Of a DNA stretch of 60,000 nucleotides, positions 41,605 to 53,380 are shown piece by piece. The notes beneath the pieces were generated by a model. It searched no databases. It was given only the letters and a program-made list of their open reading frames with translations, and was not told where the DNA came from. The stretch spans positions 63,672,614 to 63,732,613 of the forward strand of contig NC_081408.1 of assembly GCF_030272615.1 (NCBI RefSeq), read 5' to 3'. Numbering within the stretch: the stretch's first letter is position 1; every line of letters begins with the position of its first letter. The DNA comes from Cryptomeria japonica. Its lineage: Eukaryota; Streptophyta; Pinopsida; Cupressales; Cupressaceae. The translations under genes were made by a program, and so were the position numbers.

Positions 41605-43559
41605 TGCCCATTGTCATTCGATCTCAGAGAAACAAACAAAAGAAATCACAACTAGAATCGAGTATAGGTCATATATTGTCCAATCCTTTTGATGAGTATG
41701 GAAATATGGGAGAAACAAAAATCACTAAAGAACTTCTCCAAGAATGTCAAGAAAATGCATCTTTCTAAAAACTCATGGAAAGACTTATCGAAGCGGACAA
41801 GGAGAAATATCTACTCATGCTAACTAGAAAAGGTGTCAATATTCTTGAAGATTTTGATACAGAAAACTTAAGGAATATAGATGAGATAATTTCAAGAAAA
41901 AGGTCAAGAAATTATGCCTATCAAGACAACGCAAAGAAGAAGAGACGCATGATCCCGAAAACATATGTAACCTAGATCACACTCACGAACAAGACAACAC
42001 CCATGAGCTAGACCATACCTGCAATCAGGACAATCTTAATGAACAAGGGGAAACTCTCCCTCGGAGGACAAATGCACCCATGGTTGCTATTGCAAAACAA
42101 CTCCAAACACTGCAAAGACAAATATAGGACATGCAACAAGGAGCTACAGTGTGATACTCGGACAAAATTTGTCCTTATCCTTTTGATAGGAGATTGAACA
42201 TGGTACCTTTTCCCCCAAATTCAAATATACCAAAGTATGACAAATATGATGGTAAAAGTGATCCCCACGATCATGTTCGGGAATTTTGTACCTTGAGCCA
42301 AGAGTTTTCTCACGATGACACTTAATGAGATTATTCCCAAGAAGTTTGGGAGGGAAAACAATGGAGTGGTTGTCTAAACTCACACCTCCCATCAGATCAT
42401 TTGATGAGTTGGTAAACAAATTCATAACACCGTACTCCTATAACATTCAACATGCGGTCGCCATGCTAGATGTATGTAACACAAAACAAAAGAGCAATGA
42501 AACCTTCATGGTATTTCTTCAATGGTGGAGATGCATGGTTTCAATATTTCCTCGAGATGTGCCTGAGAAGGAAAAGATGGAAATCTTCATCGATAATCTA
42601 ATAGTGAGATGATTTATCAACTCAAACTCCAATGCATACCATCTTTTTCCAAATTTATAGAAAATGGAATCCAAGTGGAGGAAGCTTGCATCAAGAAAGG
42701 AACATTGAAATTCTTGAAAGAAGGTGTTATTTCGTCAAGCACTAACCCCTTTAACAATCAAAACAATAACAATACTTTAGACAAATCTAGATTTTGGACA
42801 AGGAACAAAATTTTTGTTAATGATGGGGTACCTGATGCCAAGAATGTGAAGTCTAGACAACCAGTATTGGCTTTATCAGGTAACCCACCATCCAACAAAG
42901 ATAAAAAAAGTGTTAATCAAGGCACTAACACTTATCCACAAAATATTGATCAAGGAAGTTCAACATCAAATACCATTAACCAAGGCAATAACATTAACCA
43001 AGGAAATAATGGAAACCAGAGAGGCAACGCCAATACTTTCCCATATCAATGCATCTACACACCATTAGGACAAACCTTGGAATCAACATTTTGAGAATTA
43101 TTGGTGAATAATATTATCACATTGCTAGCCACGAACAGCTTTGAACCCCAGATCAAACTGCCTTGGTGGAATAATTCACACTTATGTGATTTTAATCGAA
43201 ACAAAGGAAATAACACCAATGATTGCATGAGGCTAAAGAACATCGTTCATGACATGATTGATAGAGGTGATTTAACAATTGATGGTCACAAAATGAATGG
43301 TGACCATGAAGCCTTTAAAAATCCTCTTCCAAATTACAACAAGGGAGGAGCTTCAACATCGAATGATAGCAGAAGAGCTCATATAAATCACATATATGAG
43401 AACACCATCAATAACATATCGACATATGTCAATCAAGTAAATGTCATAAAAATCAAGGACAAAATAGAACATGCATCGATAAATGTGACAACCCAAGCAC
43501 AAAAATATCTTGAAAGGGAACACATCAACATCCACAACTCTCCCCAAGACTCAGTATAA
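41604..43559 (+). pseudogene. Gypsy J gag (broken)
   Basis: Gag starts ATG 41604 (MPIVIRSQRNKQKKS) and is interrupted by a TAA near 41766, frameshifts near 41975-42325 and 42600, and a TGA near 43092. Recognisable parts are NMVPFPPNSNIPKYDKYDGK (about 42195-42255), the gag core KTMEWLSKLTPPIRSFDELV (42355-42414), a Gln/Asn-rich linker (about 42740-43040) and CDFNRNKGNNTNDCMRLKNI (about 43186-43245). The last corresponds to the Tat zinc motif, but its His is Asn. The core is clearly a Gypsy gag. Confidence 0.8.
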
Positions 43560-44195
43560 TTTAGTTTATCAACTACAGAGAACTCCTGCTCAGATATCCA
43601 TACTTGAGTTGCTCAAAATCTTGGTAAAACACAAATATATCTTGGAACAAGAACTTATAGAAATAAACATTCCAAATGATCTGGACATTGATCAATTCCA
43701 AGCCATTGTGGCTTACATGATAGGACCACATAGAATATCCTTTTCCAAACATGATGATGTCTCCTTGAATTGTCTACATAACACTCTGCTCCATATCAAA
43801 ATATTAGTCTATAAACATCTAATAAAAATAGTGTTAATAGATGGAGGAACTAGTTTCAATATCTCTACTTTAAAGCTTATCCATGCATTGGGATTCTCTG
43901 AGCAGTCTATTGATCCAAACAAGAAGATCACCATCAAAGCCTATGATTATGAAGAGAGATCATCCAAAGGAATAGTAATACTACCTATTTAGGTAGGTAC
44001 GATACAAAAGGACACCATGTGCCAAGTCTTGGACATAGACTTGACATACAATATACTACTGGGTCATCCATGGATCCATGAAATGCAAGCAATGTTTAAA
44101 AGGGTTATTATCTATAGATATGGAAATTTCATGTCCACTATATGGGAACTTGATACATTGATGGTATATAGAAGGTCAAGATAGCCTAGTTCCAC
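43510..44195 (+). pseudogene. Gypsy J retropepsin-like domain
   Basis: A frame overlapping the end of gag contains VLIDGGTSFNISTLKLIHAL (about 43832-43892), with DGG at the position of the catalytic D-S/T-G, then KAYDYEERSSKGIVILPI, a TAG at 43990, and NILLGHPWIHEMQAM (about 44051-44094). This matches the retropepsin-like domain of Tat Gypsy elements, in which the triad is variable. It is interrupted by one stop and decays after about 44180. Confidence 0.75.
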
Positions 44196-44542
44196 ACAAC
44201 AGGGAGGCCCAAGATTCTTCAACATCCAATCATCATCAAGAAGAACTCAAGTCTCTATCGATAGACTTCAAGCAAAAGATGAAAATCAAGGACCAAGGCA
44301 TGGGGGAATACTCTTTGGAACCCCTATGTCTATCAAGATCACCAATGTCACCAAAATATTATGGATAACCTTCTGTGTCAACACATCAGGCAACATAGCC
44401 CATCACCAAGTTTGATGGAAAATTTATCCAATTGGGCACACTGGCCGATGAATCAGAAGAGAAATAAATCCTTAGTTGGCTATGTAAGGATGAAGTAGAA
44501 GTCAAAGAAGCTGCCATAGAAGTAGCAATACCAACACAACAA

Positions 44543-44690
44543 TATGGAAAAGGGTTCTGGATCATGCAACATATGGGATACAATGGCAGAGGACCTATTG
44601 GTAAGTGCTAAGAAGGCATAATAGAACCCTTACAACCTCCTTCAAACTTTGCAAGAGACAAAATAGGATTGGGGTGTGGACAACATATAC
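44543..44690 (+). pseudogene. G-patch module of Gypsy J
   Basis: One frame reads GKGFWIMQHMGYNGRGPIGK, a stop (TAA), then EGIIEPLQPPSNFARDKIGL and GCGQ. The order of an aromatic residue, a helix, GYxGxGxxG and a later GxG matches the G-patch RNA-binding domain, which is found after the protease in some Tat-type Gypsy polyproteins. It sits about 350 bases after the protease. Apart from the one stop the domain is complete. Confidence 0.7.
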
Positions 44691-45024
44691 CTCCTATGCA
44701 GAAACAAAATAACCATCAAAAAACTTAGTGGAGAGCAAAGAAAAAATATAATGAAAACTAATAGCAAGAAGCACTACACCAAGTAGCAGAAACAACAAGG
44801 AAAGAGAAAGAACATCAAGAAAATGAGAAACGACAAGAAGAACTGGCCATTCAAAGGGAAGACAAATTGATCAAACTGAAATAGAGCCACCACATGAAGA
44901 AATTACTACTCACCAAAGAGAAATAATGTATAAAAAAATGCAAAGAGTACAAGAAGGCTTCGATTCCAAATTAGAAAAAGCTACAAAATTGGTATCAATT
45001 GTCAGAGATTTATTCTCACCATAT
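44691..45024 (+). pseudogene. Gypsy J linker after the G-patch (decayed)
   Basis: Charged, helical sequence continues (KEKEHQENEKRQEELAIQRE near 44800-44865, and MYKKMQRVQEGFDSKLEKAT near 44930-44990) with stops and frameshifts, up to the solo LTR. It is the region between the G-patch and RT of a Tat element. Confidence 0.55.
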
Positions 45025-47143
45025 TTTTAGACACAATGCACCACTGAGAGGGGGGTGAATCAGTGGTTCTCAAAATTTTCTTTTTAACAATCTAGGTGTG
45101 TATACCGATTATGGGATTTAACACAATGCACACTGAACAGTTAGAGGGGAGACTAACCAAAAAAGCATTCACACATAGGGAAATCACATAACACCAATAT
45201 GTATGAGGAAAACCCAAGATGGGAAAAACCTCAGTGAGAAATGTTGCTGGAGTCTATTGCTCCAATCCAGCCTCACAATCAAAACTCTGTTACAATGTTT
45301 AGGGCATCAACCCAAGGATCACCAACCCTTGATTTAGGGAGCCAACCCAAGGAGAACCAAACCCTAACTTGTTTATGGGATACAACCCAAAGGAGCTACA
45401 ACCCTTGCACCAAGCTACAACTTAGTGATCACAATGAAAACATCAATTACAAAAGTAGTTATCTTGTTACAAGTGAATATTGCAACCATTTCATATACCT
45501 TACTCTGCGTGAGATACATTCTCTGCTACATCGATATAGTTCTCTTGTTGCTTCACTACCGATAAACTCTACCGTTTCACCTCTACTCTCCTTCTGCTCT
45601 ATTAGATCTCCTCCTCATTGCTCTACTCTTCACCGGTACTACACTTTGTCAGTCCACTATCTGCCTTCTCTATAGCTCTCTTCACTTCTACTCTATGAGT
45701 ATAACCACTACTAGTTTTGCACTACTACTGGTTGAACACTTCAACCTAGTTCTCTCTCACACTCAGTCTCTTCTTAGATATTCATTGAGTAAATGACTTA
45801 TTTTCTCTCACATGTAGAAGTAACACTCAATCACTTCCTAGTAGGACTCTCTTCTTCTATACAACAACATTACTCTCTCATCCAACGACAACCATATCTG
45901 ATTTTGGCTTGCATATTTATAGACTGATTTTCCTATCAAAAACCAATTCAAACTTTGGGTGGTTAGGGTTTATGCACTTACCTGAAGGAAAACCATATCC
46001 AATCAGACCTTACCCAATTTGATCACCTAGATAGTTGTTTCCTCATCACTGCTATTGTCTTGCCTTCTTGATTATGCATTCTATCTTTGGCAATCTACTT
46101 TTTACCTTGTCGGTTGATCTCTTGATCAAACACCAAGAGCGGTCTTGGCATTTCCTTCATCTTCCTTGATCTCCTCAATCAATCACTCTTAGCTATCTCT
46201 CAATTGTCCTCTAGACCTCAAGCCGCAAACCTCTACAATGGCTCTGCAACATGCCCCGTGATTTATAGGATCTGCCATTAATGTTGACCAACTCTGCAAC
46301 TACTCCATTGGTGTTCATTCCATCTACCACTTCATGCAAGTCCACCACCTTGACTCCATGTGGCATCCTTGTCAACCAACTGCCACCTTGGATCCATGTC
46401 AGCCTAGTTAGGATCACTGACCAAACACTCTACTGGTTCATCTTTTCTTCTAGTTAAACCCTCAAACTGGTTTTTCATCAACCTTTCACTCTTCTTCTCT
46501 TCTGGTGAACTAATCCATTGCTCAAAACTCTTTCTAACCTACCTTATGCACATCTTCATCAAATGGGGAGTCTCCTGCATCTGCACCTTGTCCATATTAC
46601 CAATGGACTTACATACCGATAAACACTCTTGATGACACTATGTCATCAACCTTTATTAGAATCCATCTTTAGTTAGACCACATTCCTTTGTTTGCATCTA
46701 CTTAGTCTTGACTTCTCTTGATGACTACATCTTCATCCGGTGTGAATCCTGCTATTGTGCAACCTTACCATATATCGGTGACCTATTTATTCTTCTCTTC
46801 CAGTGTTGATGTGATTCAGGTAACATTCTGCCTCTTTATCATAAACAATAACTCAAACACCTTGGCCATCCTTCTTGTACACTGGTCATGAGATTTTTTG
46901 GTGGATTGGTGATATACTGTACTGGTACAGGTCATCTTACCATTCCACCCACTTAATTGAGAAACTAACTTGTGTACCAGTGTCACCAGTGGTCATTCAT
47001 CCTTACCTTACTGGTGACCTATAACACAAGGTGATATCAAAGATATCTCAACCTGTACTCCTCCTTGATAGTGTTGCACATACATCAGTCATACCAGTAG
47101 TCATTCCATACCGATTGACATCAATGACAACACAATGCCAACA
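45025..47143 (-). repeat. Solo LTR of the Copia B family, inserted in Gypsy J
   Basis: The plus strand begins TTTTAGACACAATG and carries GAGAGGGGGGTGAATCAG (about 45046-45063) and the GGGAAAAACCTCAGTGAGAA block (about 45220); it ends GACAACACAATGCCAACA. No primer-binding site or internal sequence follows at either side. Gypsy J sequence resumes directly. Flanks CATAT (45020-45024) and CATAC (47144-47148) form a one-mismatch target duplication, as expected of a solo LTR left by recombination. Confidence 0.8.
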
Positions 47144-47517
47144 CATACATTATACCTGTTAGAAGTAGCGAGATAATCTGGGATAGTAATTTTGAAACCG
47201 ATTCTAATGAATATGACTGGGGTAGCTATTCAGCTGTTACTGAAGACATTAGTGTAGATACCATCCACTCATACACATCCCTTTCTCAAGATGGACATGG
47301 CTCATAATCTCGACCACTTGAATTTGGACCACGACATATCTACGAGGCTAGTGAGAATGAGCAACAACAATACTAACAAGGCTACATCGAAGATAATACC
47401 ATCGAAGACCTTGACAATATCATAGATCTAACCAGTATCCCAAACAACTATAATGATGACTCTATTATGACACTTACCATGACTGATATCAACCCACCAA
47501 ATGACTCCTTACCAATA
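47144..47517 (+). pseudogene. Gypsy J, resumed linker before RT
   Basis: One frame is acidic and resembles the same linker: NFETDSNEYDWGSYSAVTED, then RPLEFGPRHIYEASENEQQQ with two stops, then an Asp/Asn-rich segment ending NDSLPI. RT has not begun when another LTR starts near 47518. Confidence 0.55.
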
Positions 47518-48881
47518 TGTAAGATGTGTTATCAAAAACCACTGGAGGTGAAGATGTGTTACTGGTATAGTGTGCACTGTCGGTTAGCAGAAGAAGAATG
47601 CCTTACCAGTATGTATTTGCTGAATGTTCAAGGTTGAACTGACTGTGTCTCAGTGAGTAGAGTGTTTGACCATGGTGATGCGATGTGGAGCCAAGGTGGT
47701 AAATATGCAGGGGTTGATAAAGCCACAATCGACACGATTGGTGAAACTGCTAGTCGACATAAATGAAATAGCCACAAATCATGAGATTGCAACTGAATAA
47801 TGTGGCTCAAGGAAGAAACGATGACAGAGGAAGGTCAAGGAGTATTTGGTACTTGGATCAATACAAAGGAAATCTGATTCAGGAAGAACTTGAAAAGGAA
47901 ATTGTTGAATCATTTTATGAGTTGACAGATTTCAAGGCAGAAAATCTTGTTCGAGATTGCTATCTTCAGCAAGTAGGCATTGGGGAATGGAAAGAGTGTA
48001 TAGATACATGCCTAGAGTACAAGTAATCAATCCAAGACAGACTGGATCAGATCTCATGAAGATTGTGTCGGGAAGAGGAAACCCTAACCACCCCAAATTT
48101 GAATTTCTCTTTGGTGGGAAATCACGGGATAAAGAGGAGAGCTCGAGATAGAGCAATTTGATTTTGCAAAGAAGAGGAAGAGAAAAGAGAGATCAAGGGA
48201 AAATTAAGAAATTGATAGCCTTATAAATTATTCTAAGAGAGTTGCAGAGAAAGTGAGAAAGCATACCAGTGAGAGGGTTCTACTGGCATACCTGTAGCTT
48301 CACAGTTAAGCTAAACATGCAAGGTGTGGCAGTGCAGGAAGCATCCAAGTGTGACACAATGTGTTGAGAGACTATGTAAGAGAGAGAGATAATAGAGGCA
48401 AAGAATTAGAGAAAGTAATCTCACCACTGGTAGTGTAAGATTCAGTGAAGGAGAAAAGACTTTCAATCGACAGTAGGATATTTATTCAAGAGTTGCAAAA
48501 TTCATTTGCAACAAAAAGCCTTAACTATATTCAAATTATATTTCAATATACATTTCCAAGTTAGAGATTGGTGTAGGGGTTGATGCTCCTTGGGTTGGTA
48601 CCCTAAAGTCAGAAATTCAGTGTTTTACCTGTGTGGCTAGATTGGAGCAGTAGTCTCCAGCATCTTTTCTCACTGAGGTTTTTCCCACATTGGGTTTTCC
48701 TCATAAATTTGGTGTTAAGAGTTACATTTGTGTGATTGATCTCTCTGGATTTCTTTCTTATTTTACTAGTTTGATTGTTTAGTGTTTAAGTGGATAATTG
48801 ATATTTTGAAGTTGATTTGAAAGTCAATAAGTTTAGGAACCACTAATTCACCCCCCTCTCAGTGTTACTTTGTGTTCTTTA
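47518..48881 (+). repeat. 5'-truncated Copia LTR
   Basis: From about 47655 the sequence aligns with an internal part of the solo LTR at 45025-47143 (GTAGAGTGTTTGACC and GGAGCCAAGGTGG). It carries GAGGTTTTTCCCACATTGGG (about 48675) and AATTCACCCCCCTCTCAGTG (about 48845-48864), and ends at a primer-binding site. Its own first several hundred bases are missing, so the left edge is approximate. Confidence 0.7.
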
Positions 48882-48883
48882 AT

Positions 48884-48896
48884 TGGTATTAGAGCC
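48884..48896 (+). other. Primer-binding site with one change
   Basis: TGGTATTAGAGCC differs from the Met-tRNA site by one C-to-T change. Confidence 0.8.
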
Positions 48897-48947
48897 TAGG
48901 TTCTCGGTTATCTTTAAACCTTGGATAGATTCTAGACTTTGAACACA

Positions 48948-49602
48948 ATGGAAAGAAATGAATCTACTTCCTCTAAAGTCCCCATGTTTGATGGATCCAA
49001 CTATGCCTTCTGGAGCAGAAGAATGGAGACCTATGTTTCCTCCCTGGGTTTTGATGTGTGGATGTCTACCAATAATGGGTATGTTGTTCCTAATGATCCT
49101 CCCACTGATCCAAATGCCAAAAAGGAGTACGAGAATAATAAAAAGGCCAAACATGCTATCTTGAGTGGAATATCTAATAATGAATTTGTCAAAGTCATGC
49201 ACTGTGTTTCAGCAAAGGAGACTTGGGATAAATTGCAAAAGTTGAATGGGATGCAAAAGTCAAAGAAGTCAAGCTGTAAGCACTAAGGGGACAACTTGAA
49301 AGCATCAAAATGAAAGATGATGAGAAGATTACAGACTATCTTCATAGATTTGATGAAACTGTGAACACCATCAAAGGACTTGGAGAAATTGTAGATGAGA
49401 TTCTTGTCAAGAAGGTACTTAGATCTCTCACACCCAAGTATGATACTAAGGTGTCTGCCATAGAACAAGCCAAGGATCTGAAGACTTTTACAATGGATGA
49501 GTTATTTGGTTCTCTAACAACCTATGAGATGAGAACAGTTGGTGACACATCCTCAAGGAAAGAAGCAGCATTTAATATCACCAAAAAGGGGAAATAAGGA
49601 GT
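48948..49602 (+). pseudogene. Copia gag fragment, Copia B family
   Basis: Gag starts ATG 48948 (MERNESTSSKVPMFDG) and is open to about 49230, where a frameshift occurs. It resumes near 49300 (MKDDEKITDYLHRFDETVNT) and continues through MDELFGSLTTYEMRT to a TAA at 49595-49597. It ends at 49602 where another LTR is inserted; its last bases GGAGT could be that element's target site. The zinc knuckle has not been reached. Confidence 0.8.
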
Positions 49603-50767
49603 TGTAAGGAAAAACACAGTGCGAAAACGCCTTCCTAACATTAATTCAATAGGGAAATCAAGTAGGTATGCCTTTTAAAATTCTTTTGCAACACATTAAG
49701 ATGACATAGATAGATGATTCAATTAACCAAACACACAGAGACAAAACACCAATATTTACATGGGAAAACCTTTATAGGTAAATAACCCACCACCAAAGTG
49801 ATATCACTTTATTATCAATAAATAGATGATTACAATAAATTTTCCAGATTCTCTTCTCAGATATTTGTTCTCAGTCTACATAGTTTGGAACTTTTCTATA
49901 ACACCAGGCAAAACATTCAAGACTACAAACATGCAAGACTACAACAACTTAGTCTCTTTGCATCCCTTCGTAGTCACTCTGTTCTTCTCTGATCAACATA
50001 GACTGATCACTTCACTCTACTCTTCTCAACAGTCATTCAACCTCAGTCACAATCAATTACATTTTTGGCAACATATATCAGCCATCAAGAATAACCATTA
50101 TGGAATTCAACAACCTTCCATCCATCCACCTACATTTTAGTTTCCTCTGGCCACTCTGATAGTTAGTCACTCCAACCACTAGGAATTCTAAAAATCGAGC
50201 GATTGCCATTCAGTTCATGAACTCGTCAGAACCAAATATCTCACATTCATCTAAAAGTCAGGTCAATTCATATTCATATACACTAACAGTCTCATCTTTA
50301 GTCTTCAAGTGTTCACCTTTTGGATCTCAATTCAATCTCACATCCACAGTCAATCTCTGCTCCATCGGCCATTGGTATAGCTTTCAACTGGTGCAGTCGA
50401 TCGCTCGATGATATTCGATTACCAAAGGTGACTCCATCAGGTCATTGACACAACCTTCCTCCTATCTCACTGATGTCTGATAACCAAGAGTGGACTTCAT
50501 CCGGACTTCGGCGTAGCCTTCAACTCGTCAACCCAATAGCTAATGCAAACCCTAACCGCTTAAAGTGACTCCATCGAGTATCAGTATAACATCTAGAAGG
50601 TTCACCTGATAGCCGATACTACCCCCAATGACTGAAGTTGACTTCATTGGGTCATCAGGATAACTTTGATCCGACAAACCTGATACTTATCCACAACATG
50701 TTCATCAGCCAGAGTTACACCGATCAACCTGAACACTAGCCACGAGAATTCAAGGCATATTCCCAAC
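49603..50767 (-). repeat. 3' LTR of a minus-strand element (F)
   Basis: The plus-strand edges are TGTAAGG and CCCAACA. To the right lies ATCTCCCACTTTCT, the complement of a polypurine tract, so this is the 3' LTR of an element reading leftward. Inside is GGGAAAACCTTTATAGG (about 49761), the usual near-end block. A 10-base inverted pair, ATCGAGCGAT (50194-50203) and ATCGCTCGAT (50400-50409), is present. No coding sequence is recognised. Confidence 0.75.
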
Positions 50768-50781
50768 AATCTCCCACTTTC
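50768..50781 (-). other. Polypurine tract of element F
   Basis: The minus strand reads AGAAAGTGGGAGAT directly before the LTR start TGTTGGGAA. Confidence 0.75.
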
Positions 50782-52347
50782 TAAGGAATCCACTGGACCT
50801 GTCTACCATGCCAAACACATACTAACATGAATGAGAACAATGGACTCAAAAGCCCATCAATGTTGATATACCATTCGATCATAAACCATCAGGAAATATA
50901 GTTTACCTTGTGCACCACTGAGTTACTTACAAATTAGTCACTTCTCATACATGGACATACCTTGCTTCTTCCATACCATTGCCATAGAAGCTATCTTCTG
51001 ATAAAAACCATAACTCTGACTCCCAAAACAAAAAAAACTCATGATCCAAAAGCTTAACTGAATGTACCAACATTTGTTACAAACATAGCTAGAATAGCAC
51101 CCATAGCAAGTGCTAGTACATCCAACTATACATACCTCCAAGCTATAACTAGATGAATTTCAAATCATCAAGATATACAACTTGATACTCACAGTCTCTA
51201 ACTTCAAGTGAAATGATAGTCATATGCACACCAAGAAGCTCCCACTGCATAGGTAATGTCAGAATTGAAAAAGATCCCTTTTTCAACATTACATAAAAGT
51301 AAGTAAAACCTTTGTACCAAGAGAATTCACAACACTAACTGTAAACAAAGAACCTGCAAGCAAGTCTTCACAACACCCTGTATCATATCCTTTCTTCACT
51401 TCTAAATGCTAACTATGTTATCACAAATGAATGCCTTTCAGTTCAACCTATTACTCATTCCAACTTAGTACCGTCTACATTTCCATGTTTCCAAGAGCAC
51501 CTAAAGCTGACCAACCCATGCCAAATCTTCAAATGCATAACCACAATATCATGAAGTACCAAACAAATGATCAATGTACTCTAAACACAAAAACAGAACC
51601 AAGATCATTGTCTAAATTCCAATTGTAGAATCAGGAACTTAAACATGACAACCATGATCTAAAACATCTCATCCAAAGAGATAACATTCTCCATATGAAC
51701 ATACAAACATTATGTCAAAAAATCTAAATGCATCTCAAGAGTATATCCTGATATAAAAACAACCTAAATAAGGATTACAACATCTCTGCCAAAGACCCCT
51801 TATGAGTCCTCAAGATATTAACACCTCCAAGTTACATGAACAACATTCACCAATACATGATGAATCTGCATCACTGCCAAAGACCCAAGATACCCAATCT
51901 TAATGGCATCATGATTGAACCATACACCGACAAATGTCTTAATTCCCAAAGCATCTTAGTAGGCATCTCTATCCTCATTCCTTGATTACATGATTTGGAT
52001 AACATTGATATCTATTGATAACAAATGTCATGATGGATGCTTTATTTTTATGCATTATGGATTTAGAACTTATATGATTCCATGATTTGGATAACATTGA
52101 TATATATTGATGCTTTATTTCTATGCATTATAGATATACAACTCTATATGATTCTAGAATAGGATACCTTTGTGATGATGTATGTCATTATTGGATTTGC
52201 AGGACTTTATTATGATGATAGAAATAGGATGCATGTCTTATGTATGGATCAAAATTATGAGGATTATGATCATTACTTATGTGGATTTATTTTGATACAA
52301 GATATATTGATTTTTTTTAATTTCAATTGTATGCAGAGTGTTTGATG
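50782..52347 (-). other. 3' internal region of element F; no gene recognised
   Basis: The stretch upstream (minus strand) of the polypurine tract is AT-rich and holds only short frames (50938-51141, 51431-51628) without any retroelement motif. GGGTCTTTGGCAGAGATG and GGGTCTTTGGCAGTGATG on the minus strand (about 51805-51785 and 51893-51875) are a diverged direct repeat. The element is cut on the right by the Copia E LTR. It may be a non-autonomous element or only a long 3' noncoding tail. Confidence 0.4.
51984..52165. repeat. Diverged tandem duplication
   Basis: CATGATTTGGATAACATTGA or a close variant occurs at about 51986 and 52081. Each copy is followed by GCTTTATTTnTATGCATTAT and then TATATGATTC, giving two units of about 85-95 bases. 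Confidence 0.65.
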
Positions 52348-53322
52348 TGAATCAGTAATATTTCAAAACAGTCACCAGTATATGGTTAACCAGCAGGATA
52401 TAATGTTCACTAGTACCTGCATTGACATAGAAGACACCTAGTAATGTCAAAGACATCATGTGGACACCTTTATTTGAAGTAATAATCATTGACATATTCT
52501 TATTTGCATATTTTCTTTTAGCAGCAAATAAGTCCAGGTTATCTAGGGTTACACCGGTAGGTTTATCTTTTCCAGATCAGCATGGCACGCTATGGAGATG
52601 ATTTATTATTGTTGTAAATGCATTAAGCCGACATGTTCAATCGGTTATTGCATCGAATATTATATTATTTGTAAATGTTTTATTGTAATATCTTGTAGAG
52701 CCAACCTACTAAAATTGGTCTTAGGGTATGGTATAAATGTAAGATCTTATTTGTAAGATCATGTGTGGAATGTGAAAAAGAATTAAGTGAAGGTATATGC
52801 GAGATCAAGCAGAGGCATACATGAAGACATCATTTGAAAGTGAAGTTAGGTTTTTGTAGAAGCATATCAGCATTACACCAGTACTGAATCTAGCATATGA
52901 AGATCCTATTTTGTGCAGTACATTCTCATTGGATTTAATCATCCAACCGTAGTCAGTGTGACTCCCATTTGTGTTTGAGCAGTGAGCTCTAGGCTGTTGG
53001 CCTTTCTGCATGTGCATACCACTTTTGTACACTTACTATCTACAATAGTAACATCTGATTATGGGTAAGGTTTCCCACCGTGGTTTTTCCCTTTACAAGG
53101 TTTCCACGTACAAATATTTGTGTCATGTGTTGTGGATGACTTCATGTTTATGTTTCATGCATTAATTCTTACCGGTATAGCAATTTTTTGTTAACACTGT
53201 TTACCGGCATACTTAACTATCTTACTGGTACTAAGCATTGAGTTGGTTAATAAGATTTTGTTTTGAATTTATTAGACAACTGATTCACCCCCCGCCCCTC
53301 TCAGTTGTCCCTGGGACCTACA
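52348..53322 (+). repeat. 5' LTR of Copia E (5' end truncated)
   Basis: Alignment with the 3' LTR begins at AATCAGTAA near 52348; the first about 85 bases, including the terminal TG, are replaced by unrelated sequence. It ends GGGACCTACA. It contains GATTCACCCCCCGCCCCTCTC (about 53282-53302). Identity to the 3' LTR is high. Confidence 0.85.
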
Positions 53323-53324
53323 AT

Positions 53325-53337
53325 TGGTATCAGAGCC
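53325..53337 (+). other. Primer-binding site of Copia E
   Basis: TGGTATCAGAGCC follows the LTR by two bases. Confidence 0.9.
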
Positions 53338-53380
53338 TAGTCCTCTTTTTGTAGAAGTTTAACAACTTGAGGATATCCAA

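Larger units (their letters stand above)
39109..45024 (+). mobile_element. Gypsy J: Tat-like element, main part
   Basis: A 5' LTR, repeat-containing leader, upstream ORF, gag, protease-like domain and G-patch module lie in order. At 45025 a solo LTR interrupts the element, which resumes at 47144 and is cut off near 47517 before any RT or integrase. The zinc motif of gag and the protease context LLGHPWIHEMQA are typical of the Tat group. Several stops and frameshifts make it inactive. Confidence 0.8.

Noticed and set aside
50194-50409. 10-base inverted pair ATCGAGCGAT and ATCGCTCGAT as a functional hairpin
   Set aside because: The arms are 200 bases apart in an LTR and a single pair of this length can occur by chance.
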